Assembly (NCBI RefSeq): GCF_041916975.1
Contig: NZ_JAYRYK010000001.1
Span: 1,674,001-1,738,000 of the forward strand
DNA: 64,000 nt
Source of the DNA: Sphingosinicella sp041916975
GTDB taxonomy: Bacteria > Pseudomonadota > Alphaproteobacteria > Sphingomonadales > Sphingomonadaceae
Direction: 5' to 3'
Shown here piece after piece: positions 51,901 to 59,949 of this stretch (position 1 is its first letter; every line of letters starts with the position of its first letter). The notes below the pieces were generated by a model that was not told where the DNA came from, made no database searches, and worked only from the letters and a program-made list of their open reading frames with translations. Both the position numbers and the translations under genes were made by a program.

Positions 51901-52791
51901 TTGAGCGCCGAGCCCTCCGTCTCCGCGCTGACACCCGGGCACTTCGTTTCGGGCCCGCGCGGCATCCCCGCGCCGCTGGTGCTCGCATCGCCGCATAGCG
52001 GCCGCGCGCTGCCGCCGGGGTTCCTTGCCGCCGCCGCGCTCGACCTGGATGGGCTGCGGCGCGCCGAGGATGCCTATGTGGATGAACTGCTCGCCCCCGC
52101 AGCCGAATCGGGCGCGCCGTTGATCACCGCACGCTGGGCCCGCGCCTATATCGATCTTAATCGCGACCCGCTGGAAATCGACCTTTCGATGCTGAGCGAC
52201 CCGGCGGCTGCGGGCGCGGTGAAGACCACCGATCGCGTCCGTTCCGGCCTCGGCGTGCTGCCGCGGCTGACCGGGCCGGGGCTTCACATCTACCGCGACC
52301 GGATCACCAGCGCAGCGGCGCTGCAACGCATCGCAGCGGTGCACGCGCCCTATCACCAGCGGCTTGGATCGCTGATCGAGGATGCCGCCGCCTGCCACGG
52401 CTACGCGCTGCTCATCGACGGCCACTCGATGCCGCCGCTCTCGCTTCCCGCGCGGCAGCGGCCCGAGATCGTGATCGGCGACGCGGGCGGCACATCCGCG
52501 CCCGAATCGGTTGTACGCTATGTGGAAGCCCACTTCCGCCGGGCAGGCCTGCGCGTCGCGCGCAACACGCCCTACGCGGGCGGGTACACCACGCGTTTCC
52601 ACGCGGCGCCTGCGCGGAGTCGATTCGCGATCCAGATCGAGATCGACCGCACGCTCTACATGGATCCGGACACGCTGGAACGGCACGCCGGCTTCAATGA
52701 GGTCGCGGAAACGCTGAAAAACCTGGTGACGGAGCTTCTGCGCTGGCTTCCGCAAATGTTCGGAAGACCGCAGGCCATCGCGGCGGAATAA
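51901..52791 (+). CDS. N-formylglutamate amidohydrolase family protein
   Basis: A 296-residue enzyme of the FGase family (HutG type): VLASPHSGRALPPGFL, RWARAYIDLNRDP, IYRDRITS, ALLIDGHSMPPL and FAIQIEIDRTLYMD. It should hydrolyse N-formylglutamate or a related N-acyl amino acid, the last step of one histidine-degradation route. No hut genes are adjacent. The first usable start is TTG 51901, which overlaps the stop of a nine-codon frame beginning at ATG 51875; the TTG has no ribosome-binding site of its own, so coupling is possible. Confidence 0.85.
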   Translation: MSAEPSVSALTPGHFVSGPRGIPAPLVLASPHSGRALPPGFLAAAALDLDGLRRAEDAYVDELLAPAAESGAPLITARWARAYIDLNRDPLEIDLSMLSDPAAAGAVKTTDRVRSGLGVLPRLTGPGLHIYRDRITSAAALQRIAAVHAPYHQRLGSLIEDAAACHGYALLIDGHSMPPLSLPARQRPEIVIGDAGGTSAPESVVRYVEAHFRRAGLRVARNTPYAGGYTTRFHAAPARSRFAIQIEIDRTLYMDPDTLERHAGFNEVAETLKNLVTELLRWLPQMFGRPQAIAAE

Positions 52792-52800
52792 AGCTGTCTG

Positions 52801-52905
52801 AAAGAAAAAAGGTCACTTCGACAATGTCGAAGTGACCAGGGTTCAGGGAGGACGTGGCACCATCCTCGTCAGATGATGCTACGCGGGCGTGCCGCGCAAA
52901 AGGGG
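52801..52905 (-). ncRNA. Putative small RNA with Rho-independent terminator
   Basis: The minus strand ends with a perfect 12-bp stem (52837-52826 and 52822-52811, loop of three) followed by TTTTTTCTTT. Just before it is a second hairpin (GAGGA at 52867-52863 with TCCTC at 52852-52848) whose 3' arm contains UCCUCCC, like the CCUCC loops of alphaproteobacterial stress sRNAs. The only upstream gene on this strand is b561, 118 bp away, so either this is that gene's terminator with a long 3' tail or a separate or processed sRNA. The 5' end is a guess. Confidence 0.4.
52811..52837 (-). terminator. Rho-independent terminator (minus strand)
   Basis: Perfect 12-bp inverted repeat GGTCACTTCGAC/GTCGAAGTGACC with a three-base loop, followed on the minus strand by TTTTTT. 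It ends the transcript of b561 or of the putative sRNA. On the plus strand no T-run follows, so it is not the terminator of the amidohydrolase. Confidence 0.88.
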
Positions 52906-52954
52906 GGGAACGCAGCGCCGCCTGAAACCAAGATGGGCCGGAATTGTTAAGTTT

Positions 52955-53509
52955 TCAAGCGTCTGCCCGATTTTTTCGCAAAAAAGGCAACATTCTCGCC
53001 AGAACGTCGTCGCGATCGAGGAAATGGTGCTTCAAAGCGCCGAGAACGTGCAGGACGACGAGCACCAGCGCCAGGAACGCGGCGGGGCCATGCAGGGCAT
53101 GGAAGAAACCGCGGCCTGCTTTCCCCAGCGGCGAATCGGGAAGCGGAACGAGATCGAACCAGATCAGCGGCCGCTCGGGGCTCGCGGCGAACGCCCAGCC
53201 GCTGAGCGGTATCGCGAGCAGCAACACATAGAAGCCGATGTGCGTGAGGCGGGCGAGAAAGATCTCCCACCCCTTCATGTGCGCGGGCAGCACGAGGAAG
53301 CCCGCCTTCAGCCGCAGCACGAGCCGCCACAGGGTGAGCGCGAGCACCGTGATGCCGATCGACTTGTGAATGCCCATGACGGCGCCGCGCTCGGCATCCG
53401 GGAGCCCTTCGGCGTAGACCGCGCCGACGATATTGCCGAGAACGAGAACGGCGATCAGCCAATGAAGCGTGATCGCCGTCCGTGAATAGCTGCTGTGAAC
53501 CGTCGCCAT
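52955..53509 (-). CDS. Cytochrome b561 family membrane protein
   Basis: A 184-residue CybB-type cytochrome with four helices. Heme-ligand candidates: RTAITLHWLIAVLVLG, GAVMGIHKSIGI, FFHALHGPAAFLALVLVVLHV. It differs from the b561 at 8803-9354 in loop lengths and sequence, so the two are old paralogues. It carries electrons across or within the inner membrane from quinol. Confidence 0.92.
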   Translation of the reverse strand: MATVHSSYSRTAITLHWLIAVLVLGNIVGAVYAEGLPDAERGAVMGIHKSIGITVLALTLWRLVLRLKAGFLVLPAHMKGWEIFLARLTHIGFYVLLLAIPLSGWAFAASPERPLIWFDLVPLPDSPLGKAGRGFFHALHGPAAFLALVLVVLHVLGALKHHFLDRDDVLARMLPFLRKNRADA

Positions 53510-53591
53510 GAGACCCCTTCCCGCGATTGCCCTGCACGTACGGGGAGTCTAAGCGGAATCCCCTGCGGTGCAAGACAGAGCGGGACGGCGT

Positions 53592-54356
53592 TCAGGCTTC
53601 CGTTTTTTCCGCTGCGTTCTTCGCCGCGCCCTGCGAGAACAGGTCGGTGACGTAGGACAGCGAGAAGAGGTGCGCATACATCAGCGGCAACATGCCGTTC
53701 TGGATGAGCTTGCGCGCCTGATCGCCGCGCAGGTCGCGAATCTTGTCCTGCGAGATCATCTTGAAGCCGCGGTAGATCGCCGGCTGCGCCATGCCATCCA
53801 TCTGGATGGACACCTCGCCGTCCATCAGGAACTCGCCCTTTTCGAGCTCCTGCACGAACGCCTGCGTCTTGCGCATCGAGTTTTCGAACTGCTCGCAGAA
53901 TTCGAGCACGTTCTTCACGACATCGGTCGCCTCGCCATCCTTGAACAGCGCATCGCCTTCGTCGGCGCCGAGATCCTCGGAGGTCTCGTCGAAGCACAGC
54001 GTCAGTTCCTCGGACTGCGGATTGATCCGCGCGAGGAGGAACGGATAGCGGCGCACATAGGCAGGCACATAGGTGCCGGCGCGCCAGTTGCCCGCTTCGT
54101 CGACGAACAGGTTCTGGCCTTCGCTGAGCGAGGTGAGCGCAAGCGGCACGGGCGTCTGGCCAGCCGCGAACACGATCGGGTAGTGGCGCTGCACGAGGTG
54201 GAACTCGTCGACCGTGATCGGGATCGCGTGCAGCCCGCGCGCGAACGGCGCACCCGTACGGGACTTCAGCCCGAGCGCCTGATGCACCGTCGAGGAGAGC
54301 GGCGCGAGCGCGTTGTAGAGCGGCGGCAACTGGGCGGCTTGCGGATTGGTGGCCAT
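53592..54356 (-). CDS. SapC family protein
   Basis: A 254-residue protein of the SapC family, named for a gene next to a Campylobacter S-layer locus. Motifs: AFARGLHAIPITVDEFHLVQR-like segment (AIPITVDEFHLVQRHYPIVF), VPLALTSLSEGQNLFVDEAG, YVPAYVRRYPFLLA, LMDGEVSIQMDG and YRGFKMISQDKI. No signal peptide. In sphingomonads such genes often sit near TonB receptors and tryptophan halogenases, which are absent here. Function unknown. Confidence 0.9.
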   Translation of the reverse strand: MATNPQAAQLPPLYNALAPLSSTVHQALGLKSRTGAPFARGLHAIPITVDEFHLVQRHYPIVFAAGQTPVPLALTSLSEGQNLFVDEAGNWRAGTYVPAYVRRYPFLLARINPQSEELTLCFDETSEDLGADEGDALFKDGEATDVVKNVLEFCEQFENSMRKTQAFVQELEKGEFLMDGEVSIQMDGMAQPAIYRGFKMISQDKIRDLRGDQARKLIQNGMLPLMYAHLFSLSYVTDLFSQGAAKNAAEKTEA

Positions 54357-54460
54357 TGTGTTCCTTCAGGCGCAGGTACGGAGTTTAAATTTGGCCGACC
54401 GTTTAGGCGGTCTGCCGCTTCGCGGCAAGCGAAGAGCAGGAACGGAAAAGCGCGAACACG

Positions 54461-55858
54461 ATGGAATCTGCCAGCCTTATCGAACATGACGCGGGACAGG
54501 ACGCCCGCGAGATCGCGCTTGTCGATCCCGCCGGCTTCGAAGCGTGGCGGGACGCGCTGCCGGCGCGCGCGCGCGCCGCAGTGGAAGCCGCGCAGTTCAA
54601 GGGCGCAGCCGGTACGCGGGTGATCCTTCCGGGGAGCGAGGCGGAAAGCTGGAGCGCCGCCTTCGGCGCCCCTGCGGCGCTCGGACCGTGGGATCTTGCC
54701 GGTGCCGTGAAAGCCCTGCCCGCCGGGCGCTACAGGCTCGCGGGCCGTGAGGCGGGCGCGGCGGCGCTCGGCTGGATGCTCGCGCACTATACGTTCACGC
54801 GCTACCTTTCCGAACCCAAGCCCCTCGAGCCGCGTACGCTGCTGGTCCCGAAATCGATCGACATCGCGGCGCTCGCGCGGCTTGCGGACGCGCAGGTTCT
54901 GATCCGCGATCTCGTCAACACGCCTGCCGAGGACATGGGGCCCGAGGCGCTGGAGGCGGCCGCGCGCGATGTCGCGCGTCACCACGGCGCCGAGGTGAAG
55001 GTCACCATCGGCGACGATCTGCTGGCAGCGAACTTCCCAACGATCCACGCCGTGGGTCGCGCGGCCGGCGCCGGCCGCGAGCCTCGGCTGATCGACATGA
55101 GCTGGGGCCGCAAGGGCGACCCGAAGCTGACACTCATCGGCAAGGGCGTGTGCTTCGATTCGGGCGGGCTCGACATCAAGAGCGCGGGCAACATGCTGCT
55201 GATGAAGAAGGATATGGGCGGCGCGGCGCACGCGCTCGCACTCGCGGGGCTGGTGATGGGCGCGAAGCTGCGCGTGCGGCTGCGGCTCCTCATCCCGGCG
55301 GTCGAGAACGCCATAGACGGCGGCGCGTTCCGGCCGGGCGACATCATCAAGACGCGCAAGGGCCTCTCGGTCGAGATCGGCAACACCGATGCCGAAGGGC
55401 GGCTCGTGCTCTGCGACGCGCTCGCGCTCGCGGGGGAGGACAGCCCCGAGATGATCCTCGATTTCGCGACGCTGACCGGCGCGGCGCGCGTGGCGCTCGG
55501 CCCCGATCTCCCTGCGCTCTTCGCAAACGATGAGGCCCTTGCCGAGGGACTCCTCGAAGGTGCCGGGGCGAGCGGCGACCCGCTGTGGCGGATGCCGCTG
55601 TGGAAACCCTATGCGGAGATGCTGAAGTCCGACGTGGCGGACATCAACAACAGCGCTTCGGGCGCATTCGCCGGGGCGATCACCGCCGCGCTCTACCTCG
55701 AAAAATTCGTCGATCCGAAAACGCCCTGGGCGCATCTTGATACGTTCGCGTGGATGCCAGCGGCGAAACCGGGCCGCCCGAAAGGCGGAGAAGCGCTGGG
55801 TCTACGGGCGTTTTGGGCGTATATTGAGAAACGTTACGGCAATCATCGCGCCGAATGA
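54461..55858 (+). CDS. Leucyl aminopeptidase family protein (M17)
   Basis: A 465-residue peptidase. After a variable N-terminal domain (about 1-150) comes the M17 catalytic domain: LIGKGVCFDSGGLDIKSAGN (metal Asp, Lys), MLLMKKDMGGAAHALALAG (second Lys/Asp) and IGNTDAEGRLVLCDALALA (metal Asp/Glu, catalytic Arg). It cleaves N-terminal residues in the cytosol. It is slightly shorter than PepA and matches the alphaproteobacterial form. It is followed by a MarR gene and an NlpC/P60 gene. Confidence 0.92.
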   Translation: MESASLIEHDAGQDAREIALVDPAGFEAWRDALPARARAAVEAAQFKGAAGTRVILPGSEAESWSAAFGAPAALGPWDLAGAVKALPAGRYRLAGREAGAAALGWMLAHYTFTRYLSEPKPLEPRTLLVPKSIDIAALARLADAQVLIRDLVNTPAEDMGPEALEAAARDVARHHGAEVKVTIGDDLLAANFPTIHAVGRAAGAGREPRLIDMSWGRKGDPKLTLIGKGVCFDSGGLDIKSAGNMLLMKKDMGGAAHALALAGLVMGAKLRVRLRLLIPAVENAIDGGAFRPGDIIKTRKGLSVEIGNTDAEGRLVLCDALALAGEDSPEMILDFATLTGAARVALGPDLPALFANDEALAEGLLEGAGASGDPLWRMPLWKPYAEMLKSDVADINNSASGAFAGAITAALYLEKFVDPKTPWAHLDTFAWMPAAKPGRPKGGEALGLRAFWAYIEKRYGNHRAE

Positions 55859-55895
55859 ACGCTTCAACGGGTTAACCTAAATTATCAACACATCA

Positions 55896-55909
55896 TTAAC
55901 TCCCGTTAA
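55896..55909. promoter_or_regulatory. Possible operator upstream of the MarR-type gene
   Basis: Inverted repeat TTAAC-TCCC-GTTAA, 39 bp before ATG 55949, in an AT-rich intergenic stretch that also holds the palindrome GGTTAACC (55870-55877). Either could be an autoregulatory site. The TTAA pairs recall CtrA half-sites, but the spacing is not the TTAA-N7-TTAA of CtrA. Confidence 0.4.
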
Positions 55910-55948
55910 AATATGGTGACCCGAAACGACATAACGGGTGAAACAGCC

Positions 55949-56338
55949 ATGTCCCTTTCAGGCCTAGACGACCGGATCGATGCGCTCCTCAGCCCCTGGA
56001 TGCAGACGGTCATTGCCTACGTGCAATCGAACCGTCCGGATCTTACCAACCGGCAGATGGCGCTGCTGCTGCTCGTCTACCTGACACCGGGACCGCACAC
56101 GGTGCGCGGTCTTGCGGCCAAGCTCAGGGTTTCGAAACCCGTTATTACGCGGGCACTCAACACGCTCGGCGCCTTCGGCTATATCCGCCGCCAGAAGGAC
56201 GAGAGTGACCTGCGCAACATCTTCGTCGAGCGGACGGCGCAGGGCCACGAATTCCTCGAAACCTTCGCAGGAATGATCGAGACGACGCAGGGCCATGCCA
56301 ACCGCAACACCGCACGTGAGGATCGCGCCTATCTCTAG
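55949..56338 (+). CDS. MarR-family winged-helix regulator
   Basis: A 129-residue regulator. LTNRQMALLLLVYLTPGPHTVRGLAAKLRVSK begins the wHTH; PVITRALNTLGAFGYIRRQ is the recognition helix; DLRNIFVERTAQGHEFL the wing and dimer helix. ATG 55949 is used because GGGTGA lies upstream; ATG 55913 would add 12 residues and has no ribosome-binding site. It probably regulates itself or its neighbours. The 143-bp inverted-repeat element begins at its stop codon. Confidence 0.82.
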   Translation: MSLSGLDDRIDALLSPWMQTVIAYVQSNRPDLTNRQMALLLLVYLTPGPHTVRGLAAKLRVSKPVITRALNTLGAFGYIRRQKDESDLRNIFVERTAQGHEFLETFAGMIETTQGHANRNTAREDRAYL

Positions 56339-56479
56339 AAGCAGCCGTCATTCCGGTGATGCCGGGCTGCAAACGGCGACTTTCTCCGCTTCCGGTGCTC
56401 ACGTACTGATGTACGCTGCGCGCCGGTTCTCGAAATCCACCATTTTCGCCGCGGCCTGACCGGAATGACGGCTGCTTCT
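56337..56479. repeat. MITE-like inverted-repeat element
   Basis: Perfect 21-bp terminal inverted repeats (56337-56357, 56459-56479; outer bases AGAAGCAGCCGTCATTCCGG) enclose 101 bp that can itself pair (for example GTAC-TGAT-GTAC at 56403-56414 and CGGCGA with TCGCCG). It carries no reading frame of its own. The left end overlaps the MarR stop codon and the right end contains the ATG of the NlpC/P60 gene. The shape is that of a small non-autonomous repeat or REP-type element; copies elsewhere in the genome are expected but cannot be seen here. Confidence 0.75.
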
Positions 56480-57310
56480 CCATATCCGGACCCGCGCATC
56501 CATGCGTGGCGGGACGATCTTGCCGATGCCGCGCTGGAGGGTGTTGTCGATGTGCCGCGCTTCGCAGCGCCCGTTCGCCATCGGCTGACTGCGCCGCAGG
56601 CCCCCATCCGCAAGGCGCCGGAGGCGGATGCCGTCGCGGTGAGCGAGTTGCTTTCGGGCGAGGCGTTCGACGTTCTCGACGTGTCGGGCGGCGTCGCATG
56701 GGGCTACAGCGTTCACGACCATTATGTCGGCTATGTCGATGCCGCGCTTCTCGCCGAAACCGCTGAGGTCCAGACACACCGGATCGCCGCGCCGACCGCG
56801 CTCGTTTTCGCGAAGCCCGACATCAAGTCCACGGTTATCAGCGCGCTGCCGATGGGGGCGCTGACCCGCGCTGCGGCGCATGACGAGAAATTCGTGTCCG
56901 CCGCCGGGGGCTATGTTCACAGGCGCCACATCGCCGTGATCGAAGACTATGCCGCCGACCCGGTCGCGGTCGCCGAACTGTTTCTCGGCACGCCCTACAA
57001 ATGGGGCGGACGCACGCGCGGCGGGCTCGACTGTTCGGGGCTGGTACAGGTCGCGCTCGGCGCCTGCGGCATCGGCTGCCCGCGCGACAGCGACATTCAG
57101 GCCGCGCTTGGGCGGGAAGTCGAGGATCGGCGCTATCGGCGCGGCGACCTCGTGTTCTTCCCCGGCCATGTCGGTTTCATGTTCGACGAGACGCGGCTGC
57201 TCCACGCCAACGCCTTCTTCATGTCCACGGTGATCGAGCCGCTCGACGACGTGGTGGGCCGCCTGCTGCCGCAGTACGACGCGCCGGTGACGGCGGTGCG
57301 GAGGCTATAG
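56465..57310 (+). CDS. NlpC/P60 family cell-wall peptidase
   Basis: A 281-residue protein: two bacterial SH3-like domains (about 35-100 and 105-160: PIRKAPEADAVAVSELLSGE, GYSVHDHYVGYVDAALL) and an NlpC/P60 domain (about 165-281) with Cys190 in GGLDCSGLVQ, His235 in FFPGHVGFM and a third polar residue near His247. It should cleave peptidoglycan stem peptides. No signal peptide is visible. The start at ATG 56465 lies within the right arm of the inverted-repeat element; no other start gives a full SH3 domain. It converges on mltG, overlapping it by six bases. Confidence 0.88.
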   Translation: MTAASPYPDPRIHAWRDDLADAALEGVVDVPRFAAPVRHRLTAPQAPIRKAPEADAVAVSELLSGEAFDVLDVSGGVAWGYSVHDHYVGYVDAALLAETAEVQTHRIAAPTALVFAKPDIKSTVISALPMGALTRAAAHDEKFVSAAGGYVHRRHIAVIEDYAADPVAVAELFLGTPYKWGGRTRGGLDCSGLVQVALGACGIGCPRDSDIQAALGREVEDRRYRRGDLVFFPGHVGFMFDETRLLHANAFFMSTVIEPLDDVVGRLLPQYDAPVTAVRRL

Positions 57311-58264
57311 CTCGCCGCGTTCCCGACGGATCGCGCGCCACTTCACGACATTGGCATTGTGCTCGGCAAGCGTGCGCGCAAACACGTGGCCGCCGGTGCC
57401 GTCCGCCACGAAATAGAGCGCGTCGGTGGTTTCGGGATCGAGCACGGCTTCGATCGACGCGCGCCCCGGATTGGCGATCGGCCCCGTCGGAAGTCCCGCC
57501 TTCGCATAGGTGTTGTAGCCGTTGTCAGCACGCAGTTCGGACTGGCGGATGCGGCGGCCGAGCGGCTTGCCCTTCGTGATCGGGTAGATGACCGTGGGAT
57601 CGGCCTGCAGCATCATGCCGATACGCAGCCGGTTCGAATAGACGCCCGCGATCGTACGGCGTTCCTCCGCCTTCGCGGTTTCCTTCTCGACGATGGCGGC
57701 GAGGTTCACGGCTTCCTCGGGCGTCTTGACGACTGACGAGGATTTGCGCGCCGGCCAAAGCTCGGCGAGCGTCTTCGCCATCGCGTCCTGCATTCGCCTC
57801 AGCACGGCGGCGCGCGGCTCGCCACGTTCGAAGCTGTATCCGCCGGGCAGCACCGAGCCTTCCGCCGGAACCTCCACATCGCCGGTGAGCAGGTCTTCGG
57901 CCATCAGTTTTTCATGGACGAAGATCGACGGCAGGCCTTCGGGCACGACGATGAGCCGCTGGAGCGGCTCGCCATGCTGGAGAATACGCAGGATCGCCGC
58001 CGCGCTGCTGCCCGCCGGGATACGGAACTCGCCCGCCTTGACCGGCGCACCGGAGCCGAGAACGCGCGCCATCAGCCGGAACGCGTCCGACGAACGGATC
58101 GCGCCTGCCTTTTCGAGCTGAACGGCTGTGGCGGCGAGCGACGCTCCGCGCGGCACGATGATGTCCGCGTCCTTCGCGAGCGGACCGCTGGCGGTCCACT
58201 GGAAAGCAAGCACGGCAGCAGCCGCCAGCGCCGCGATGACGATGGCGACCAGCAGCTTTTTCAT
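57305..58264 (-). CDS. mltG: Endolytic murein transglycosylase MltG
   Basis: A 319-residue YceG-like protein: one N-terminal membrane helix (about 4-22), a LysM-like region (ADIIVPRGASLAATAVQLEK), and the catalytic domain with Glu in NLAAIVEKETAKAEE, followed by RLRIGMMLQADPTVIY and YNTYAKAGLPTGPIANPG. It cuts nascent glycan strands and so sets their length. It follows fabF by 4 bp, the usual arrangement. Confidence 0.95.
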   Translation of the reverse strand: MKKLLVAIVIAALAAAAVLAFQWTASGPLAKDADIIVPRGASLAATAVQLEKAGAIRSSDAFRLMARVLGSGAPVKAGEFRIPAGSSAAAILRILQHGEPLQRLIVVPEGLPSIFVHEKLMAEDLLTGDVEVPAEGSVLPGGYSFERGEPRAAVLRRMQDAMAKTLAELWPARKSSSVVKTPEEAVNLAAIVEKETAKAEERRTIAGVYSNRLRIGMMLQADPTVIYPITKGKPLGRRIRQSELRADNGYNTYAKAGLPTGPIANPGRASIEAVLDPETTDALYFVADGTGGHVFARTLAEHNANVVKWRAIRRERGEL

Positions 58265-58268
58265 ACGG

Positions 58269-59528
58269 TCAGAGTGCCTTGACGATCAGCGAGGCGTTGG
58301 TGCCGCCGAAACCGAAGCTGTTGTTGAGCGCGGCCTTGATCTTGCGCTCGCGCGCGACGAGCGGGACGAGATCGACACCCGCGCAGCCGTCGCTCGGGTT
58401 TTCGAGGTTGATCGTCGGCGGCGCGATCTGGTCGCGGATGGCGAGCAGACAGAAGATCGTCTCGACCGCGCCGGCGCCGCCGAGCAGGTGCCCGATCGCG
58501 CTCTTGGTCGAGGACATCGACACCGTATCCATCGCGCTGCCGAACAGGCGGCGAACCGCACCGAGTTCGATCTCGTCGCCGAGCGGCGTCGAGGTGCCGT
58601 GGGCGTTGATGTAATCGATGTCGGCGGGGTTCATGCCCGCCTTCTTCAGCGCCATCTGCATCGAGCGGAATCCGCCGAAGCCTTCCGGGTGCGGGGCGGT
58701 GACGTGGTAGGCGTCGCCGGTAAGGCCATAGCCGACGACCTCGCCATAGATCATTGCGCCGCGCTTCTTCGCGTGCTCATACTCCTCGAGCACAACGACG
58801 CCCGCGCCTTCGCCCATGACGAAACCGTCGCGGTCCTTGTCGTAGGGGCGGCTGGCACGTTCCGGCTGGTCGTTGAAGGCTGTGGAGAGAGCGCGCGCCT
58901 GTGCGAAACCAGCGATGCCGAGCGGACAGATCGCGCTTTCGGCGCCGCCCGCGAGCATGATGTCCGCATCATCGAGCGCGATCATGCGCGCGGCGTCGCC
59001 GATCGAATGCGCGCCCGTGGAGCAGGCGGTGACGACGGCGTGGTTCGGACCCATCAGGCCGTACTTGATCGAGACCTGACCCGACACGAGGTTGATGAGG
59101 CGGCCGTGCACGAAGTGCGGGCTGACGCGGCGCGGGCCCTTTTCATGGAGCACGATCGATTCGGATTCGATGCCCGGCAGACCCCCGATGCCCGAGCCGA
59201 TCGAGCAGCCTGCACGCAGCTTCTGCTCATCGGTGAGGTTGGCGAGGCCCGCGTCCTCGATTGCCTGGCCGGCGGCATCGATGCCGAACTGGATGAACAG
59301 GTCGACCTGGCGCTGGACCTTGTGATCGACGCGCTTCGAGACGTCCCAGCCGTCCTCGCGGCCGTCCATCTTCACCTCGCACGCGATGGTGCAGGCCTGA
59401 TCCGACGGGTCGAACCGGGTGATGCGCGCAGCGCCCGACTTCGAGGCAAGGATATTGCGCCAGCTGGATTCAACGTCCCCGCCAAGCGGTGTGACAAGAC
59501 CCAGTCCGGTGACGACGACGCGGCGCAT
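58269..59528 (-). CDS. fabF: Beta-ketoacyl-ACP synthase II
   Basis: A 419-residue elongating condensing enzyme of fatty acid synthesis. Catalytic Cys169 in VVTACSTGAHSIG, His in NAHGTSTPLGD and His in AIGHLLGGAGAVE, with the C-terminal NNSFGFGGTNASL. Its ATG lies about 100 bp after acpP, with a hairpin between them. Confidence 0.97.
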   Translation of the reverse strand: MRRVVVTGLGLVTPLGGDVESSWRNILASKSGAARITRFDPSDQACTIACEVKMDGREDGWDVSKRVDHKVQRQVDLFIQFGIDAAGQAIEDAGLANLTDEQKLRAGCSIGSGIGGLPGIESESIVLHEKGPRRVSPHFVHGRLINLVSGQVSIKYGLMGPNHAVVTACSTGAHSIGDAARMIALDDADIMLAGGAESAICPLGIAGFAQARALSTAFNDQPERASRPYDKDRDGFVMGEGAGVVVLEEYEHAKKRGAMIYGEVVGYGLTGDAYHVTAPHPEGFGGFRSMQMALKKAGMNPADIDYINAHGTSTPLGDEIELGAVRRLFGSAMDTVSMSSTKSAIGHLLGGAGAVETIFCLLAIRDQIAPPTINLENPSDGCAGVDLVPLVARERKIKAALNNSFGFGGTNASLIVKAL

Positions 59529-59554
59529 TCGGTTCTCCCGTGTCCTGATAACAA

Positions 59555-59591
59555 GCGAGCGGCCCTCCGGCTTTTCCGGGGAGCCGCTCGC
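59555..59591 (-). promoter_or_regulatory. Hairpin in the acpP-fabF intergenic region
   Basis: Perfect outer stem GCGAGCGGC/GCCGCTCGC (59555-59563 and 59583-59591) with a further inner CCGG pairing. On the minus strand it is followed by TTGTTATC rather than a strong T-run. It could be a partial terminator or a stabilising structure that keeps acpP mRNA in excess over fabF. Confidence 0.65.
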
Positions 59592-59627
59592 GATTCCGTG
59601 CCGTTTGGTCCGGCAAGCGTCCCCGTG

Positions 59628-59867
59628 TCAGGCGGCGCTGTTTTCCTCGATGTAGCCGATCGCGTCCTTCACGGTGAGGATCTTCTCGGCGGCATCGTCA
59701 GGGATCTCGACGCCGAACTCTTCCTCGAACGCCATCACCAGCTCGACCGTGTCGAGGCTGTCCGCGCCGAGATCGTCGATGAAGCTCGCGTCCTCGGTCA
59801 CCTTGTCCGGCTCGACGCCGAGGTGTTCGACGACGATCTTCTTCACGCGTTCTGCGACATCGCTCAT
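59628..59867 (-). CDS. acpP: Acyl carrier protein
   Basis: A 79-residue acidic helical protein. The phosphopantetheine site is Ser37 in DLGADSLDTVELVM. It carries growing acyl chains for fatty acid and lipid A synthesis. Position between fabG and fabF is canonical. Confidence 0.98.
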   Translation of the reverse strand: MSDVAERVKKIVVEHLGVEPDKVTEDASFIDDLGADSLDTVELVMAFEEEFGVEIPDDAAEKILTVKDAIGYIEENSAA

Positions 59868-59949
59868 ATAATGGTCCCCTCAGAAGAACAGGATTACGTT
59901 TGATTTGGCAGTAGCCGGGTGGCCGTGGCCTTGCAAGTCCCCGTGTAGC

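Noticed and set aside
52811..52837. Terminator for the plus-strand N-formylglutamate amidohydrolase
   Set aside because: The T-run needed for termination is on the minus strand only; on the plus strand the stem is followed by AGGGTTC.
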